Assembly (NCBI GenBank): GCA_030407315.1
Contig: JALQPE010000171.1
Coordinates: 124,001 to 188,000 of the forward strand
Direction: 5' to 3'
DNA from: Asparagopsis taxiformis
Lineage: Eukaryota > Rhodophyta > Florideophyceae > Bonnemaisoniales > Bonnemaisoniaceae
DNA: 64,000 nt
Positions 51,516 through 63,000 of this stretch are shown piece by piece. The notes under the pieces are model-generated. The model was given only the letters and a program-made list of their open reading frames with translations, did not search any database and was not told the origin of the DNA. The first letter of the stretch is position 1, and each line of letters begins with the position of its first letter. The position numbers were made by a program, and so were the translations under genes.

Positions 51516-52973
51516 ATGGTCGCCATGGCAACAGACCTTCAGGCGCACTCCGACAAACCGCCACCGACAAAGCCCGACCTCCAAGCGACTGTGGCCCAAG
51601 TAGTTGACGATGTAGCCAAAGATGCCGCCTTTTCCGCATCTCTCGTTGACGAAAAAGTCCGCGTACAATCCCTCATAAACAATCTTGTATCCAACGTTGC
51701 GAATCCGCCTTCTACACCACCGTCCGATAGTGTCCCTGTTGGTGACCATCGTCCCCGTACACTTGATTCTCTCCCGTTATCATGGACCCAAGCCCTTGAC
51801 GCTGTCACACTGTCCGTCTCCGTCCCTGCTGCCACCCGTAAGAACCACGTCACTGTCTCCTTTACTCCTGGTTCCGTGAAAGCGCGTGTACGCGATGAAA
51901 ATGATGCAACTGTCGTCCAGTTCGACAAGCCTATCCTCGCAGCCGTGGACGTGGACGGCTGCATGTGGGCATTGGAAGGCGTGGGTGAGCATAGGAGGCT
52001 GACAATTGAATTGGAGAAAGCACAAGCGCAGTGGTGGTCCAAATTGTTCATGGAGGATGATCCCGCTGACTATACTCTCGTCGACGCCGAACAAGATGAC
52101 GTGCTCGACACCTCAGTGAATGATACGGCGCATACGACCGTAGTTACAGATATCGAGGATACCGACGCTGATCAAACTGAAGAGGTAGACAGTGAACAGG
52201 CCAACAACGCCGAGGGGGAAACCAGTGTGCAGGATGGAGTTGAAGCTGTAGTGAATGAGGTTGTGGATGCAGCTGTCGCTTCCTTGTCTGACAGTTCAGA
52301 AGATGAAGTAGCGAAGAGTACAAACGAACCACAAAAGGTTCTGACACGCGCTGACTTGCCACGAATTGTGTCTCAGTACCGCACAGCAGTCGAAAGAGGC
52401 GGGCCAGGTGCCGCAGATGCCGCGCTTCAACTTGCGACGTTTTACCATCACGGGATAGGTGTGGAGCAAAACGACGTGGAATCAGCTCGTCTGTATAAAT
52501 TTGCCCTGGAGAACGGAGCACTCGACGCATCTGCTGCCTTCCAACTTGGTCTGATCTACAATCAAGGCGCACCAGGTCTGGAGGCGGATGCAACAGAGGC
52601 TGTACGATGGTGGCGAGTTGCGGCCAGTCTTGGCAACTCTGTAGCGATGTTCAACCTTGGGGTGATGGCTATGAATGGTTCTGGATGCGAAATGGACCCT
52701 ATAATGGCCACGCGATGGTTCCAGCAAGCACAGGCACTTAATTCGCAGCTGACGCCGCCGCAGTTTTCGCGTACACAGTTGGAAGAACGCATGGTGATCG
52801 CCGCACGTCTGAAGAAGGAGCGGGCGAAGCAGCTCATGTCACCAGAGGAGAAGCAGAGACGGAAGGAGGAAGCGCTGCGAAAAGTACGATTAGTATGTTA
52901 TAGTACGGCTGCTGTTGTTGGGGTGACAATAACGGCGGTTGCCATTCGACATTGGTGGAGAAATCAGCTGTGA
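51516..52973 (+). CDS. CS domain - Sel1 repeat - tail-anchored protein
   Basis: A 485-residue single-exon protein with an unusual order. The N-terminal part is polar. A CS (p23/NudC-like) domain spans ~89-176 (SWTQALDAVTLSVSVPAA to LTIELEKAQAQWWSKLF). An acidic linker is followed by about three Sel1 repeats at ~296-408 (LATFYHHGIGVEQNDVESA, LGLIYNQGAPGLEADATEA, LGVMAMNGSGCEMD), and a basic helix. It closes on one membrane helix at ~459-478 (STAAVVGVTITAVAI) and WWRNQL, so it is probably tail-anchored in ER or an organelle outer membrane. CS domains bind Hsp90 or NudC clients, and Sel1 repeats are adaptor modules. I know no family with this combination. Confidence 0.78.
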   Translation: MVAMATDLQAHSDKPPPTKPDLQATVAQVVDDVAKDAAFSASLVDEKVRVQSLINNLVSNVANPPSTPPSDSVPVGDHRPRTLDSLPLSWTQALDAVTLSVSVPAATRKNHVTVSFTPGSVKARVRDENDATVVQFDKPILAAVDVDGCMWALEGVGEHRRLTIELEKAQAQWWSKLFMEDDPADYTLVDAEQDDVLDTSVNDTAHTTVVTDIEDTDADQTEEVDSEQANNAEGETSVQDGVEAVVNEVVDAAVASLSDSSEDEVAKSTNEPQKVLTRADLPRIVSQYRTAVERGGPGAADAALQLATFYHHGIGVEQNDVESARLYKFALENGALDASAAFQLGLIYNQGAPGLEADATEAVRWWRVAASLGNSVAMFNLGVMAMNGSGCEMDPIMATRWFQQAQALNSQLTPPQFSRTQLEERMVIAARLKKERAKQLMSPEEKQRRKEEALRKVRLVCYSTAAVVGVTITAVAIRHWWRNQL

Positions 52974-53006
52974 TAGGTTTATTGAATGGGATTACTTTGA
53001 TGTACA

Positions 53007-53780
53007 TTAAGATTGTTTGTTCTGCAAGAGCCACTTGCCAACGCTAGTCGTCGGGGCGTTTGGATCGCATTGAGCTTTGGGACACCTGAAGTGGCAGGAT
53101 CTACGACGGGCCTCGAGGGTGGGCAATGGGTTTGAGGTCTTGACTTGCTCCAATGTCGGCTCATCGGTTAGGTCTGTGTAGACACGAGCCAGGTTAGAAA
53201 AAGAAATTTCACGCTTCGGCAAGGTGTCCATTCTGTCCAAATCGGATGAAGAATAGGACTTGACACTTTCCGGTAGCTTTTTTTTATGGGAAGAATGATA
53301 GGACAGTGTCGTCTTGGTGGACCCATCGAGATTTTCTTGAGAACGATTGGCCAGAGTGTTTTCACGCGTCTGCTTGGCAGTTCCTTTTCTCTCGTCTTCA
53401 ACGAAACTGGAAACGAAGGGGCGTGTAGTGATCCATGACGTAAAGATAACTTGTCTTCCGCGCAAGTTGGACAGCATGGAAGCAATTCTTTGACGTCGAG
53501 AACGCTTGTTCGACTGGGCGTGCTGCCGCTGTTCGGACATTGTTGAAGCAGATGACACACTAGTGGTCGACGGCAACGCCGGGTGCTCGGACGTGCGCAT
53601 CGTGGATTGAGCCGGGTCGCGCGCACTTGTAGGCGTCGAGAGACGAGATGCGCGGGGGGCAGACAGTAAGATACGGGCTGGACAAATGATCGAGCAATGT
53701 CGATTTTGAAACCGAGGCCAAAGTGAGAATAGGGTGCGTCGGGTGTACGGCGTGAACGAATTGAGACGTACATCGATCAC
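53007..53780 (-). CDS. Hypothetical basic Ser-rich protein
   Basis: A 257-residue open frame without a recognised family. It is Ser/Thr/Arg-rich and probably largely disordered. A more ordered stretch is NLRGRQVIFTSWITTRPFVSSFVED. The C-terminus has a Cys-containing segment, CHFRCPKAQCDPN. Later starts at 53600 (MRTSEHP) or 53540 (MSEQRQH) are possible. Codon use and length make it more likely real than chance, but it could be shorter. It faces the CS-Sel1 gene tail-to-tail. Confidence 0.5.
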   Translation of the reverse strand: MIDVRLNSFTPYTRRTLFSLWPRFQNRHCSIICPARILLSAPRASRLSTPTSARDPAQSTMRTSEHPALPSTTSVSSASTMSEQRQHAQSNKRSRRQRIASMLSNLRGRQVIFTSWITTRPFVSSFVEDERKGTAKQTRENTLANRSQENLDGSTKTTLSYHSSHKKKLPESVKSYSSSDLDRMDTLPKREISFSNLARVYTDLTDEPTLEQVKTSNPLPTLEARRRSCHFRCPKAQCDPNAPTTSVGKWLLQNKQS

Positions 53781-55015
53781 GTGATGCCATTGTAGGAAAC
53801 ATTTTGGTGCGCAATTGCGAACGGATGGTGCGCAATGGCAAGTGGAAAAAGGGCTACTAGCAAAGTGTATTTCGCAAGGACAATGTAAAATGATCGGTGA
53901 GGTTGTACGTGTTTATGGCCGCTAGTGTGACCGTGTGCAGAACGTTGCGGATGCTGTCACGTTGTCCACACGTTTATAGAACGGCTGGACTACATCTACC
54001 GTGCGCAAGCCCACTGGATACCGACCAATTAGAATACAATCAGCGCGTCTCAGAGTCCTCGAGTGTCAGTAGCTCACCACTTGTTCACGTCATCTGTGTA
54101 CACACAGACAGCTTGTCCCTAGAAGAAGAGTGACCGACGCACCAAAACAACTTGAGCGAGCCTTGCGATGTGGTGTGGTGTCGGGTGCACACCTATACTT
54201 GAAACGTTAGCATCCGTTCCCACTCGCCAGTACACGTGTACAAGGTTTTATTCAATGCAGTTGGTCTTGCGTCATTTCCCGGACGGCAAAGTTGAACAAT
54301 TTGAATATGGAGCGCAGTAGGTGCTCGGCAGCCGAGATCATGGAAACAAACCCCTGTGGCGAGTGTTGTTTTGTTTCGTACGATAGATAGTACACATGTG
54401 AAGAGTTGTCTGTATCTGCACAACTTGGTTTGCTGTCAAATATCTCATGCCGCATATGGTATTGAAATGTATTATCTCGACAGCCCACCGCCTTTTTTTT
54501 GTTGACGCCACTTGCGATCTCGCAATAATCACACTATATCTCAACACCGGTGCGACTTCAGATTCTACGAAATCAGTACAAGGGAAGCGTAGCTTTCTAG
54601 TACCAATGAATATAGCAAGCCACAGCGACCAATGTGATCGCAGCTGATCCAGATAGCAACCAAAGCTACTCAACTGCGCTGTCAATAGATGCTTCCACAT
54701 CCTTATTGTCTCTTCTATGTGTCACGCTGTACTCAGCGGAGCGCCAAGGCGATCGCTAGGGTAAATCTACTACACACACTCGCTGTCCAAAATCTACTTT
54801 CAGCGAGATCGTTTCCATTTCCACCATCATCCCGGATGGAACAAAGTTCATTATTCTTCAGTGGTGCTGCTCTTTGTTTACTTTCTGCAGTAGCAAGACG
54901 AAATAATTACAAACTACCTAAACCACTACGCTTGATACTCTTCAAAACTCATTAGGCGCTTCATGATCATCCGCTCTCTCACCCGCAAATATACAACATC
55001 AGTTAGTTACATGGC
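53781..55015. other. Intergenic
   Basis: 1.2 kb between two minus-strand genes. I see no supported gene. Open frames up to 120 codons on both strands are Cys- and Ser-rich without motifs. A C- and A-rich stretch lies at 54000-54200. Confidence 0.45.
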
Positions 55016-57649
55016 TCATCGACTGAGCGGCATTGCACCAGGATGCGTCAGTTGTACGCCGCCAATTTGTCCCATACTAGGAGCCAGAGGTGTTTGGTAA
55101 GGAAACTGTGAATGGATGTCATACGACGGTACACGCACTTGGAAACTACCACCCAATGGGGCAAACGTTTGATGAGCAGGTTGTGTTTGTTGCCGCAACC
55201 GAGCATCTGTGCTCGCTTGTAATGGCGTCGCTGCTGCAGCATGCGCATTGTGACCGATCTGAGCGGCATATGGCATTTGTGCAGGTGCAGCTATTGGGGC
55301 AGCCTGCGCCATTGGTGCGGCCTGTGCCATTGGTGCGGCCTGTGCCATTGGTGCGGCCTGTGCTATTGGTACGGCCTGTGCCATTGGTACGGCATGTGCC
55401 ATTGGTACACTAGTTGGAAATGCACCAGGTTCTACTGCTGCACCGCCGTTACTCAACGGTCCGTGCTGATAGACGTGATGTGCTTCTGCTGGCGCAACGC
55501 TCGCTCCTGCCCTGTTTTGAAGAAGATGGAGAGGATCCAGTCCAGTGGCTGCAGTCGCACCCGCGCCGCCCGCATACGGATTAGCGATGGCTTGGAAAAA
55601 TTCCGGAGGTGGAGGACGTCCGTAGGCAGTCATATACTGTTCCGCTAGTTTCATTTGCATCGCCCTTTCTCCACCCGGTCCATTGACAACTTCCGCAACG
55701 TCCCTCATTGCTGACGCTATTGCCTCGCCTCTTTCCGTGATGGCGTGCGCTTCACCTATAGCTTGATTCACAATTTCCATTTGTCGTGCTTGTGATAGTT
55801 TCATCTGTGCCTGCATTTCGCCGTCCGCACGATTGATGATTGCTTCGCGTTCCGCTTCCGATGCTAAAATATCCGCCCGCTTCTGTCGCTCCGCCTGAAC
55901 TTCACGGTCCATCGTGGCTCGCAGCTCATCCGGCGGATCGATGTCCTTCAGTTCGAAACGAGTGCAGCGTAGTCCCCAGGGGCGTGCTGCCTGGTTGATC
56001 AGCGTCACGATTCGCTCGTTCAATTCGTACCGCTGCTCAAACGCTTTGTCCAGTGTAATTCGTCCAATTTCACTGCGAACGCACGTTTGTGCTAGAAGCA
56101 CCACTGACCGATACGGATTTTCAACTCCGTATGATGCTGCCACTGGATCTTCAATACGAATGAATAGTAATCCATTTACGCGCACGCTTACATTGTCGTA
56201 CGTATAGCATTGCTGCATGGGGATAGGGATACTGGTTTCCTTTAGCGAGTGACGAAACGCAATTTCTTCAATGCATGGCATTATAAAGTTATTTCCCGCA
56301 TTCAGTTTACGATGATATCGTCCGCCACGCTCGATGATGAAAGCTTCGTTTTGCGGAACCTGCACATGAAACATACCACGCGGTGTCTCAGGCTTCAGCG
56401 CATTTTCACTTATCAGGTCATCATCCTCCATGGCTTCAAACTGCCCCTCTTCATGCATCATTCCTGGTTTGTTCCAGTACTTTTGTTTCTTCTTCTCCTC
56501 TTCTTCAAGTTTTTTCTTCTCCTTCTCTTTCTTATTGAGAAACATTTTCCTGACCAGATACCCAATAGTAGCAACGGCAAGAGCCACTAAAGCAGCTTTG
56601 AAAACGTTTTTCTTCGTAATTTTGGTATCCTTTTCACTTCCAGAATGATCTCCATGTTCATGTTCATCTCCATGTTCATCTTCATGTTCATCATCGAAGC
56701 CCCCAAATTTATCTTCAATCTTGTCCTTGATTCCTTTCAATGGAAATCTGCCACTCTCAGATGGATGTGAACCTTTTGAATCTTTCTTCACACCCCTCGG
56801 TTTACTTCCAGCTGCACGAGTGCTCTGTGGACTCGGCAAATCATCATAACCCTCAAGGAACTGAGCACCAAATTCGTCATAAACAGTTACACGATCTCTG
56901 GAATCTAATCCACGGTTTCCATCAGAACTGGAATGCAACGTACCAGCTGGGTAATCACGGTTGGAGCCCCTTGAATACTGCTGAGAACGCTTCTGAGACG
57001 GAGATGGATGTGATCTCTTAACAGCACGTTGCGCAGCTGGAGATACAACACGATTAGCTCGATTATCCGGTGAACCTGGAGTTGTTGAACCAGGGTAGCC
57101 ACTCGGCGGCTCTCCAGTAGAGCGGCTGCGCTGAAATGCAACATCAGGCGGGAGGGGATGATGCATCGGTGACCCTGCCGGGGTAGCGGAGCGTGAGCGA
57201 CGCTGCGAGCGGCGTTGCGAGGGGCGCTTTGACGACGATGACGACGTCCTTTTCTGAGAAGAATCACGACGCTGGATGGGATGCGGAGAAGCCGGGTAGA
57301 CACGTTGCTTGCGACTGGAGGTGTTTCCCGACCTTACCTTCCTAGAGCTATGTGTTTTGGAGCGCTGGAGGGAATCACGCGGAGAAGCATGTTGCGACGA
57401 CGAATGGGTGCTGCGACTTCGGAATGCATCGTCTCGCGGTGAATGGATGTCGTTTGGAGAGCGGCGCGAATCTATGGGTTGGGTACGCCGATCACGTTTG
57501 TTGTACGAGGTGTCCGGCGGAGCGCTGGAGTGACGGCGCTTGGGGTGTTTGTTTCGGGTCCGGCTTCTTCGCGGCGGCGGCGCACGCAGACTGTCTGGCA
57601 CCAGGAACGAGAAGCCGTTGAACTCGAATAGCGGCCGCTTTTTGGGCAT
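55016..57649 (-). CDS. SLP2-type stomatin-like (SPFH) protein with long disordered N-terminus
   Basis: An 877-residue single-exon protein. The first ~340 residues are Arg/Ser/Pro-rich and disordered, then acidic (HEDEHGDEHEHGDHSGSEKD). One membrane helix lies at ~348-366 (FKAALVALAVATIGYLVRKMF), followed by a charged run (KKEKEKKKLEEEEKKK). The SPFH domain starts FHVQVPQNEAFIIERGGRYH and includes IEDPVAASYGVENPYRSV, LNERIVTLINQAARPWG and the helical AERQKRADILASEAEREA region. This closely follows stomatin-like protein 2, a mitochondrial scaffold. Near the C-terminus are tandem six-residue repeats (PMAQAA), encoded by 18-bp units. Stomatin is the alternative family. Confidence 0.88.
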   Translation of the reverse strand: MPKKRPLFEFNGFSFLVPDSLRAPPPRRSRTRNKHPKRRHSSAPPDTSYNKRDRRTQPIDSRRSPNDIHSPRDDAFRSRSTHSSSQHASPRDSLQRSKTHSSRKVRSGNTSSRKQRVYPASPHPIQRRDSSQKRTSSSSSKRPSQRRSQRRSRSATPAGSPMHHPLPPDVAFQRSRSTGEPPSGYPGSTTPGSPDNRANRVVSPAAQRAVKRSHPSPSQKRSQQYSRGSNRDYPAGTLHSSSDGNRGLDSRDRVTVYDEFGAQFLEGYDDLPSPQSTRAAGSKPRGVKKDSKGSHPSESGRFPLKGIKDKIEDKFGGFDDEHEDEHGDEHEHGDHSGSEKDTKITKKNVFKAALVALAVATIGYLVRKMFLNKKEKEKKKLEEEEKKKQKYWNKPGMMHEEGQFEAMEDDDLISENALKPETPRGMFHVQVPQNEAFIIERGGRYHRKLNAGNNFIMPCIEEIAFRHSLKETSIPIPMQQCYTYDNVSVRVNGLLFIRIEDPVAASYGVENPYRSVVLLAQTCVRSEIGRITLDKAFEQRYELNERIVTLINQAARPWGLRCTRFELKDIDPPDELRATMDREVQAERQKRADILASEAEREAIINRADGEMQAQMKLSQARQMEIVNQAIGEAHAITERGEAIASAMRDVAEVVNGPGGERAMQMKLAEQYMTAYGRPPPPEFFQAIANPYAGGAGATAATGLDPLHLLQNRAGASVAPAEAHHVYQHGPLSNGGAAVEPGAFPTSVPMAHAVPMAQAVPIAQAAPMAQAAPMAQAAPMAQAAPIAAPAQMPYAAQIGHNAHAAAATPLQASTDARLRQQTQPAHQTFAPLGGSFQVRVPSYDIHSQFPYQTPLAPSMGQIGGVQLTHPGAMPLSR
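55301..55408 (-). repeat. Six tandem 18-bp units encoding (A/V)PMAQA
   Basis: Six near-identical 18-bp units inside the SLP2-like gene. On the minus strand they encode VPMAHA, VPMAQA, VPIAQA and three copies of APMAQA. The three most similar units differ by few or no bases, so they expanded recently. Confidence 0.8.
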
Positions 57650-57872
57650 TATGGTTCACGTGCGGCTGGGACAGGAGGCTGTGAAATCAGAAGATGGTTT
57701 TCATTAGAGGGCGGCTGTGGAAGGAAAGCGTTCAATTAGAGCGGCAGGAGCATCTATGGTATTACGTAGAAAGATCCACTAAATATGACTTGGCAAAAAA
57801 TTGATATGTTACGTTACGTATCTTGTTAACGTCTACGCCACCATCCCAGCTTACAGAGCTCAAGATCTCAAT

Positions 57873-59929
57873 ATGCTTCAACCAGCTCTCGATATCCATC
57901 CGTCCGTGCAGGCAGCGCTCCTCAACAACAAACCGATCGTCGCTCTAGAGTCGACCCTGTTAACGCACGGTCTACCCTATCCAGAAAACCTCACGTTATC
58001 AACTCAGCTCTCCGAAACGCTTCACGCGCAGCATGTCACACCAGCGACCATCGCCGTAATATCCGGAGTACCCCATGTAGGTCTAACACATGCTCAGCTA
58101 CAACTTCTCTGTCAAACCGGAGCCACTATTCCCAAACTATCCACCCGCGATCTCGCCACCGCCTTTGCCAATCGCACCCATGGCGCTACGACCGTCGCAG
58201 CGACAATGTCCATCGCGTCTGCCGCCGGCATTCGGGTCTTTGCCACGGGCGGCATTGGTGGCGTGCATCGCCACGTAACCGACAGCTGGGACATATCCGC
58301 CGACATATCCGCACTGTCACAATACCCGATGCTAGTCGTATGCGCGGGTGTGAAATCCATTCTCGACGTAGCCAAAACGCTCCAGGCTTTAGAAACTGCC
58401 AATGTACCTGTGTTCGTTCTCAACCACCCGTCCTTCCCGGCCTTCTACACACGCGACACTGATTTGCCCGCGCCTGCAATTGTTCCAACTCCAGCTGCAG
58501 CCGCCCGAATCTTCCATCTAGCGCACTCCTCCCCAGCCTGTCTTCCCCGTCGCGGTGCCCTGCTAGCTGTTCCGATTCCGCGCCAACACCAGCCACAGCA
58601 ATCTGATATTCAAAATGCAACAGACACTGCGCTTGCGGAACTGCGCCAACGGCCCGCTATTTCGTCCGGTAAAGTAACGCCCTTTCTGTTGCGCCGCGTC
58701 TCAGAATTGACTGATGGGGCGTCGCTGCGCGCAAACATCCAACTCGTGCTCAATAATGCTCGCGTTGCTGCTGCTGTGGCGCAGCAATTGTGTCGTCTGC
58801 AAGTATCTTCCGTGCAGTCAGAGCAGCAGGTGCTTGTTGTGGGTGCCGCTGCGTTGGATGTACATTGTAAGCCGTCAAATAGACTGCGACCCGGTATATC
58901 AAATCCAGGCCATGTGCGCATGGCGGCTGGTGGCGTAGCAAAGAATGTCGCAGAAGCTGTTTTGTTTGGTGGTGGAAATGTCAAGTTTGTTTCTGCTGTT
59001 GGTGATGACACAACTGGAAAAGCTGTGATTGCCGCATTGCGATCCGTAGGCATCTCCACGGATACAATACATATTCACAGTGGTGTTGCCACTGCTACTT
59101 ATGCTGCGGTTACAGATAGTGATGGAGAACTTTCGGTATGTTGCCTTGATTATTATTCTTGTCCTCACTTTTGCTCTGGTTGTACCGCATATCTGCTAAC
59201 ATTTCGTGCTCTCTGTGAAAAACTAAGGTGGCTATTGCGGATATGGATGATATGTTCAATTCCAACAAATTCTCCATATTGGCAGAGAACAAACAAGCCA
59301 TTGAAGAATCACTGCGTAACGTAAAAATTGCATGTATGGATGCAAACTTATCTGTGAACGACCTTCGCCAGCTAGTTTCGATGTGTCATGATGCCAAAGT
59401 TGAATGCTGGTTTGAACCGACCACAGCTATAAAATGTGTGCGCATTGTAGATGCACAGGTCCTGCACCATGTAACATACCTCTCTCCGAATAGCGGCGAG
59501 CTCAAAGCAATCGCTGAAAGACTGCTTCAAAGGAAAGGGATTGAAACTGGTGGGTTACACAATCAAAAAGGAGATTTCTCAGATGCAATGCATGACTACT
59601 ATGCCGAAAAGGTTCTGGAAGAGGGCGGTGGCGGGGTTCTAGGCCAACGGATCTATTGTACACGAGGAGCACGTGGGGTTACTCGGTATAGTTTTACTGA
59701 ACGAGGGGGACGACATCAATTGCTCAAGCGGGATTTCGCTGCAGTACGGCTGGACCCTGAAAGAATAAAGAGCACAACGGGGGCCGGCGATTGTTTTGCA
59801 GGAGTCTGTCTAGCTGGATTAGCACGCGGCGCAGCAGAGAACGAATACATTATCGAAGGGATTAAGGCAGCTGCAAAATGTTGCACTATTGAGGAAGCTG
59901 TACCGCGTCGACTGCAATCTAAAATGTAA
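57873..59929 (+). CDS. Fused pseudouridine-5'-phosphate glycosidase and pseudouridine kinase
   Basis: Degrades pseudouridine in two steps on one chain: the kinase makes pseudouridine 5'-phosphate, and the glycosidase splits it to uracil and ribose 5-phosphate. Exons 57873-59135 and 59228-59929 (92-nt intron, phase 0) give 654 residues. Exon 1 has the PsuG part: ALESTLLTHGLPYPENL, VISGVPHVGLT, PKLSTRDLA, WDISADIS and AGVKSILDVAKTL. The PfkB part starts VLVVGAAALDVHCK, has GGVAKNVAEAV, and ends with STTGAGDCFAGVCLAG, catalytic Asp609. The last three residues, SKM, are a PTS1-like peroxisome signal; the separate Arabidopsis enzymes are peroxisomal. The exon 2 frame starts at GTG because it is an acceptor. 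Confidence 0.9.
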
Positions 59930-60054
59930 ACAGAGGCACTAAATACATATTGAGCATAACAAGGTGGTGGTTCTTTAGAGTTGACAAAAATTAAACGTGG
60001 CACGAGACCATAATCTGAAACTACGCCTTGCTCAAGCAAGGCACTACGACCGGC

Positions 60055-63000
60055 TTATATTTCTCCTTCGGAATCAGTGCCGTTGATTCCTTCATAGTAT
60101 TCTCCAGATGCCTTTTGCGCTGCGCGCTTGCGCTCGAGTTTCTTCTTCTCCTGGCGAGACATCTTCTTCTTTGTCTTCGGTGCCTTCACCTTTACAGTGT
60201 TGCCAAAGGCATCGGTCATTTCCGTGATTTGCTTCACCTCGATCTTCTCTTTCTCAGCATTCTTGGTCCAATCCAAGTCTCCCTCGAGGTTGAGCTTGGC
60301 CGGTTCGGTTTCAGTGGCCGGAGTCAAGTTCCACACTTCAGGGCATACTTCCTCAGTAAATTCGGAGTTATGTGAAATGATAACGACACCACCCTCGAAT
60401 TCCTTGATGGCATAGGTCAGAGCAACGAGAGACTCACGGTCAAGGTAGTTAGTAGGCTCATCAAGGACGATCAAATGAGGGCAGTTCCACAAGGCTGCAG
60501 CAAGAGCAACCTTCACCTTCTGACCTCCTGACAAAGCACCCAGACGGCAATGGGTACCGAACTCCCTGTTGAGACCAACATTCTCCAGATGGGTCTCCAC
60601 GTTGGAGGCAGTCAAAGGCATGGCAAATGCGGAAGCACGCGATGCTACCTTCTCGTCAACAGACTTGATAGCCTTACCCCAGCCCAATGATTCGAGCTTA
60701 TCAAGTGACAACCAAGCAGTAAATGTGGATGGCTTGCCCTCCCACTTGACCTCGTATTCAAAGTCGTCCTTGGTGCCCTTCCTGGTACGACGTTGCGATG
60801 TGAGACGGTCGATCACAAGCTTCTCACGATGTTCCTTAGCATCAGCTTCCGTGACCCAAACATGTTGGATAGGAGTTTTCATGAGTTTCAACTCCTCGTC
60901 GCTAACTTGCATAGTGTCCTTCTGGAGAGCCTCACGATCCTCACCATATGCATAACGCCATCTGATGTACTCGTTGGGGGTCTTCTCGAGATGATTCTCG
61001 ATGTGGTGGAAAGCATGCTGGGCAATGTAACCAACACGGGCATTGGCATGCTTCCAAACCTTACCAGAGTCAGGTTCCAATTCTCCCGTCAGAAGCTTCA
61101 CGATCGTAGATTTACCGGCACCATTAGGACCGATGCAAGCAACACGTGATGCAAGCGAGCAACGGATGGTTACACCAGCGATCTGGGGACGGTTGGCACT
61201 TGGGTATGTGAACACAACGTCGTCCATCTTGATGATGGCCTTACCCTTGGAAGTGATACCGTCCAGATTTCCAGGCTTAGGGAATTTGAACTTGAGCTTG
61301 GTTTCCTTCATCTCGAAGTAGGTCTTCGCCTTGGGAACCTTCTTGACAAACTCAGTCAAGTTACCCTTGTGCAGTTTGAGTTTCAAGTTCTCAATCTGGA
61401 TGATATGGGTACAGCAGTTATTCAACAAGCCCTTGTCGTGAGATACGATGATACTAGTGACGTTGGTCAAGTTGTTGAGGTAGTCCTCGACCCACTTGAC
61501 GTTAACAACATCAAGATGGTTAGTGGGTTCATCAAGAAGCAGGATATCAGCATTCTGGAGCATAGCACGTGCAAGGGCGAGCTTCATACGCCAACCACCT
61601 GATAGGTAAGACACAGATCCATCAAGCATGAGCTTCGTGAATCCTACATCACCCAAGACCTTGGTGATAGCGTCGCGTGGGATATCGTAGGCACGAATAG
61701 CTTCATCTGCAAAAACGTAGTCGACAACATTGAGATGGCTTAGTTCGCCAAGAATATCAGCCTCTACAAAAACGGTACGGACTTCACTAGCAGGAGGGAA
61801 ACCTTCGACCTGGCCGTTCGCAATGGCACGCATGAGAGTAGTCTTACCACACTCGTTGGGACCCAAAAGGCCATAACGGAATCCACGCTTGAGGCGAAGG
61901 TCTGTGTTATTCAGCAAGACCTTGGAACCATAGGCGAGGGAGAATTTGCAACGGCAGAGCTCTTCGGCATCCTCCTCCTCTTCTTCTTCGTCAACAATGG
62001 TCATGAACTTGGTGCAACGAGACAACATGGCGTTGGCAATTTCATCAGCTGATCCCTCCGTGATGAATGGAGCGATGATAGGGCTAACACACAGTCGCCA
62101 TTCACCAGCATCAAGGGCCTGGTTGGCAATGAGAACAGAGACCTCCTCAACAATGAAATTGAGAGCGGTCTCGAACATCGCTCCACCCTTGGCACCACCC
62201 ATGCTTTCCTCGAGTGCCTGAAGGATGGCGTCCCTCTGCGGACGTGGAGGCTCTGGGGCCATGCCCTCGCCCTTGGAGGCACCATCAAGAATTTCAACAC
62301 CATCAGCACAGACGGAGCGGGCCTCAGGGTCGGAAATTTCGTCCGAGGCACGCTTGAGTGCAGGCATCAATGAGGGAATGAAGGGTTCAACGTCACTGGG
62401 GCGTTCAACAAGCTTGGCCATGTTGGTAATAATCTTAGCAGAGATACGCTTCAGCGGTGTGGAACGAGTCTGGAAAGCACGCTTCAACAATGGGACGGTA
62501 ATGGCGAGTGCGTTGCACTCTACTTGAGCGACAAAAGTGGTGGCGGCAAGTTTGTAGATAGCATCCTCTACTTCGCCAGGATTTCCGAGGGCAGACATGA
62601 GATAGGGGATAAGCGGCTTGACATCAGGGTTGTCAATGCAGTCACACATCTTTGCCATAGCGGCCTTCGAGCCGTCAGAAAGGGCAGCCTTTGCCTCACA
62701 CATGAGTGGGGCAACGGCCGGAACGAGGTCAGGCATGCAAGAGCCAATTTCCTGGGGGGCATCGGTGGCAACCTTCAAAATGAGCCCGAGGGCACCAGCC
62801 TGTGTCTGCCACTTTGCCTGAAGATTGAGGCCTTCAACAAGCATGGAGAGACAGAGGGCACGCTTGGCGACGGGGTTAAGGGCGTCAATAATAGCGGCGC
62901 AAGCTTTGGAGGCGACGTTTTGCACATTCTTGGAATTTTTATCGGCCATAAGAGTCAGGCAGGGAGCAAGAAGCTTGTAGAGGAATGGAGCGGCGGCGGC

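Noticed and set aside
59228..59929. A separate GTG-start kinase gene.
   Set aside because: It is exon 2 of the fused PsuG-PsuK gene; the phase-0 join keeps the PfkB fold complete.
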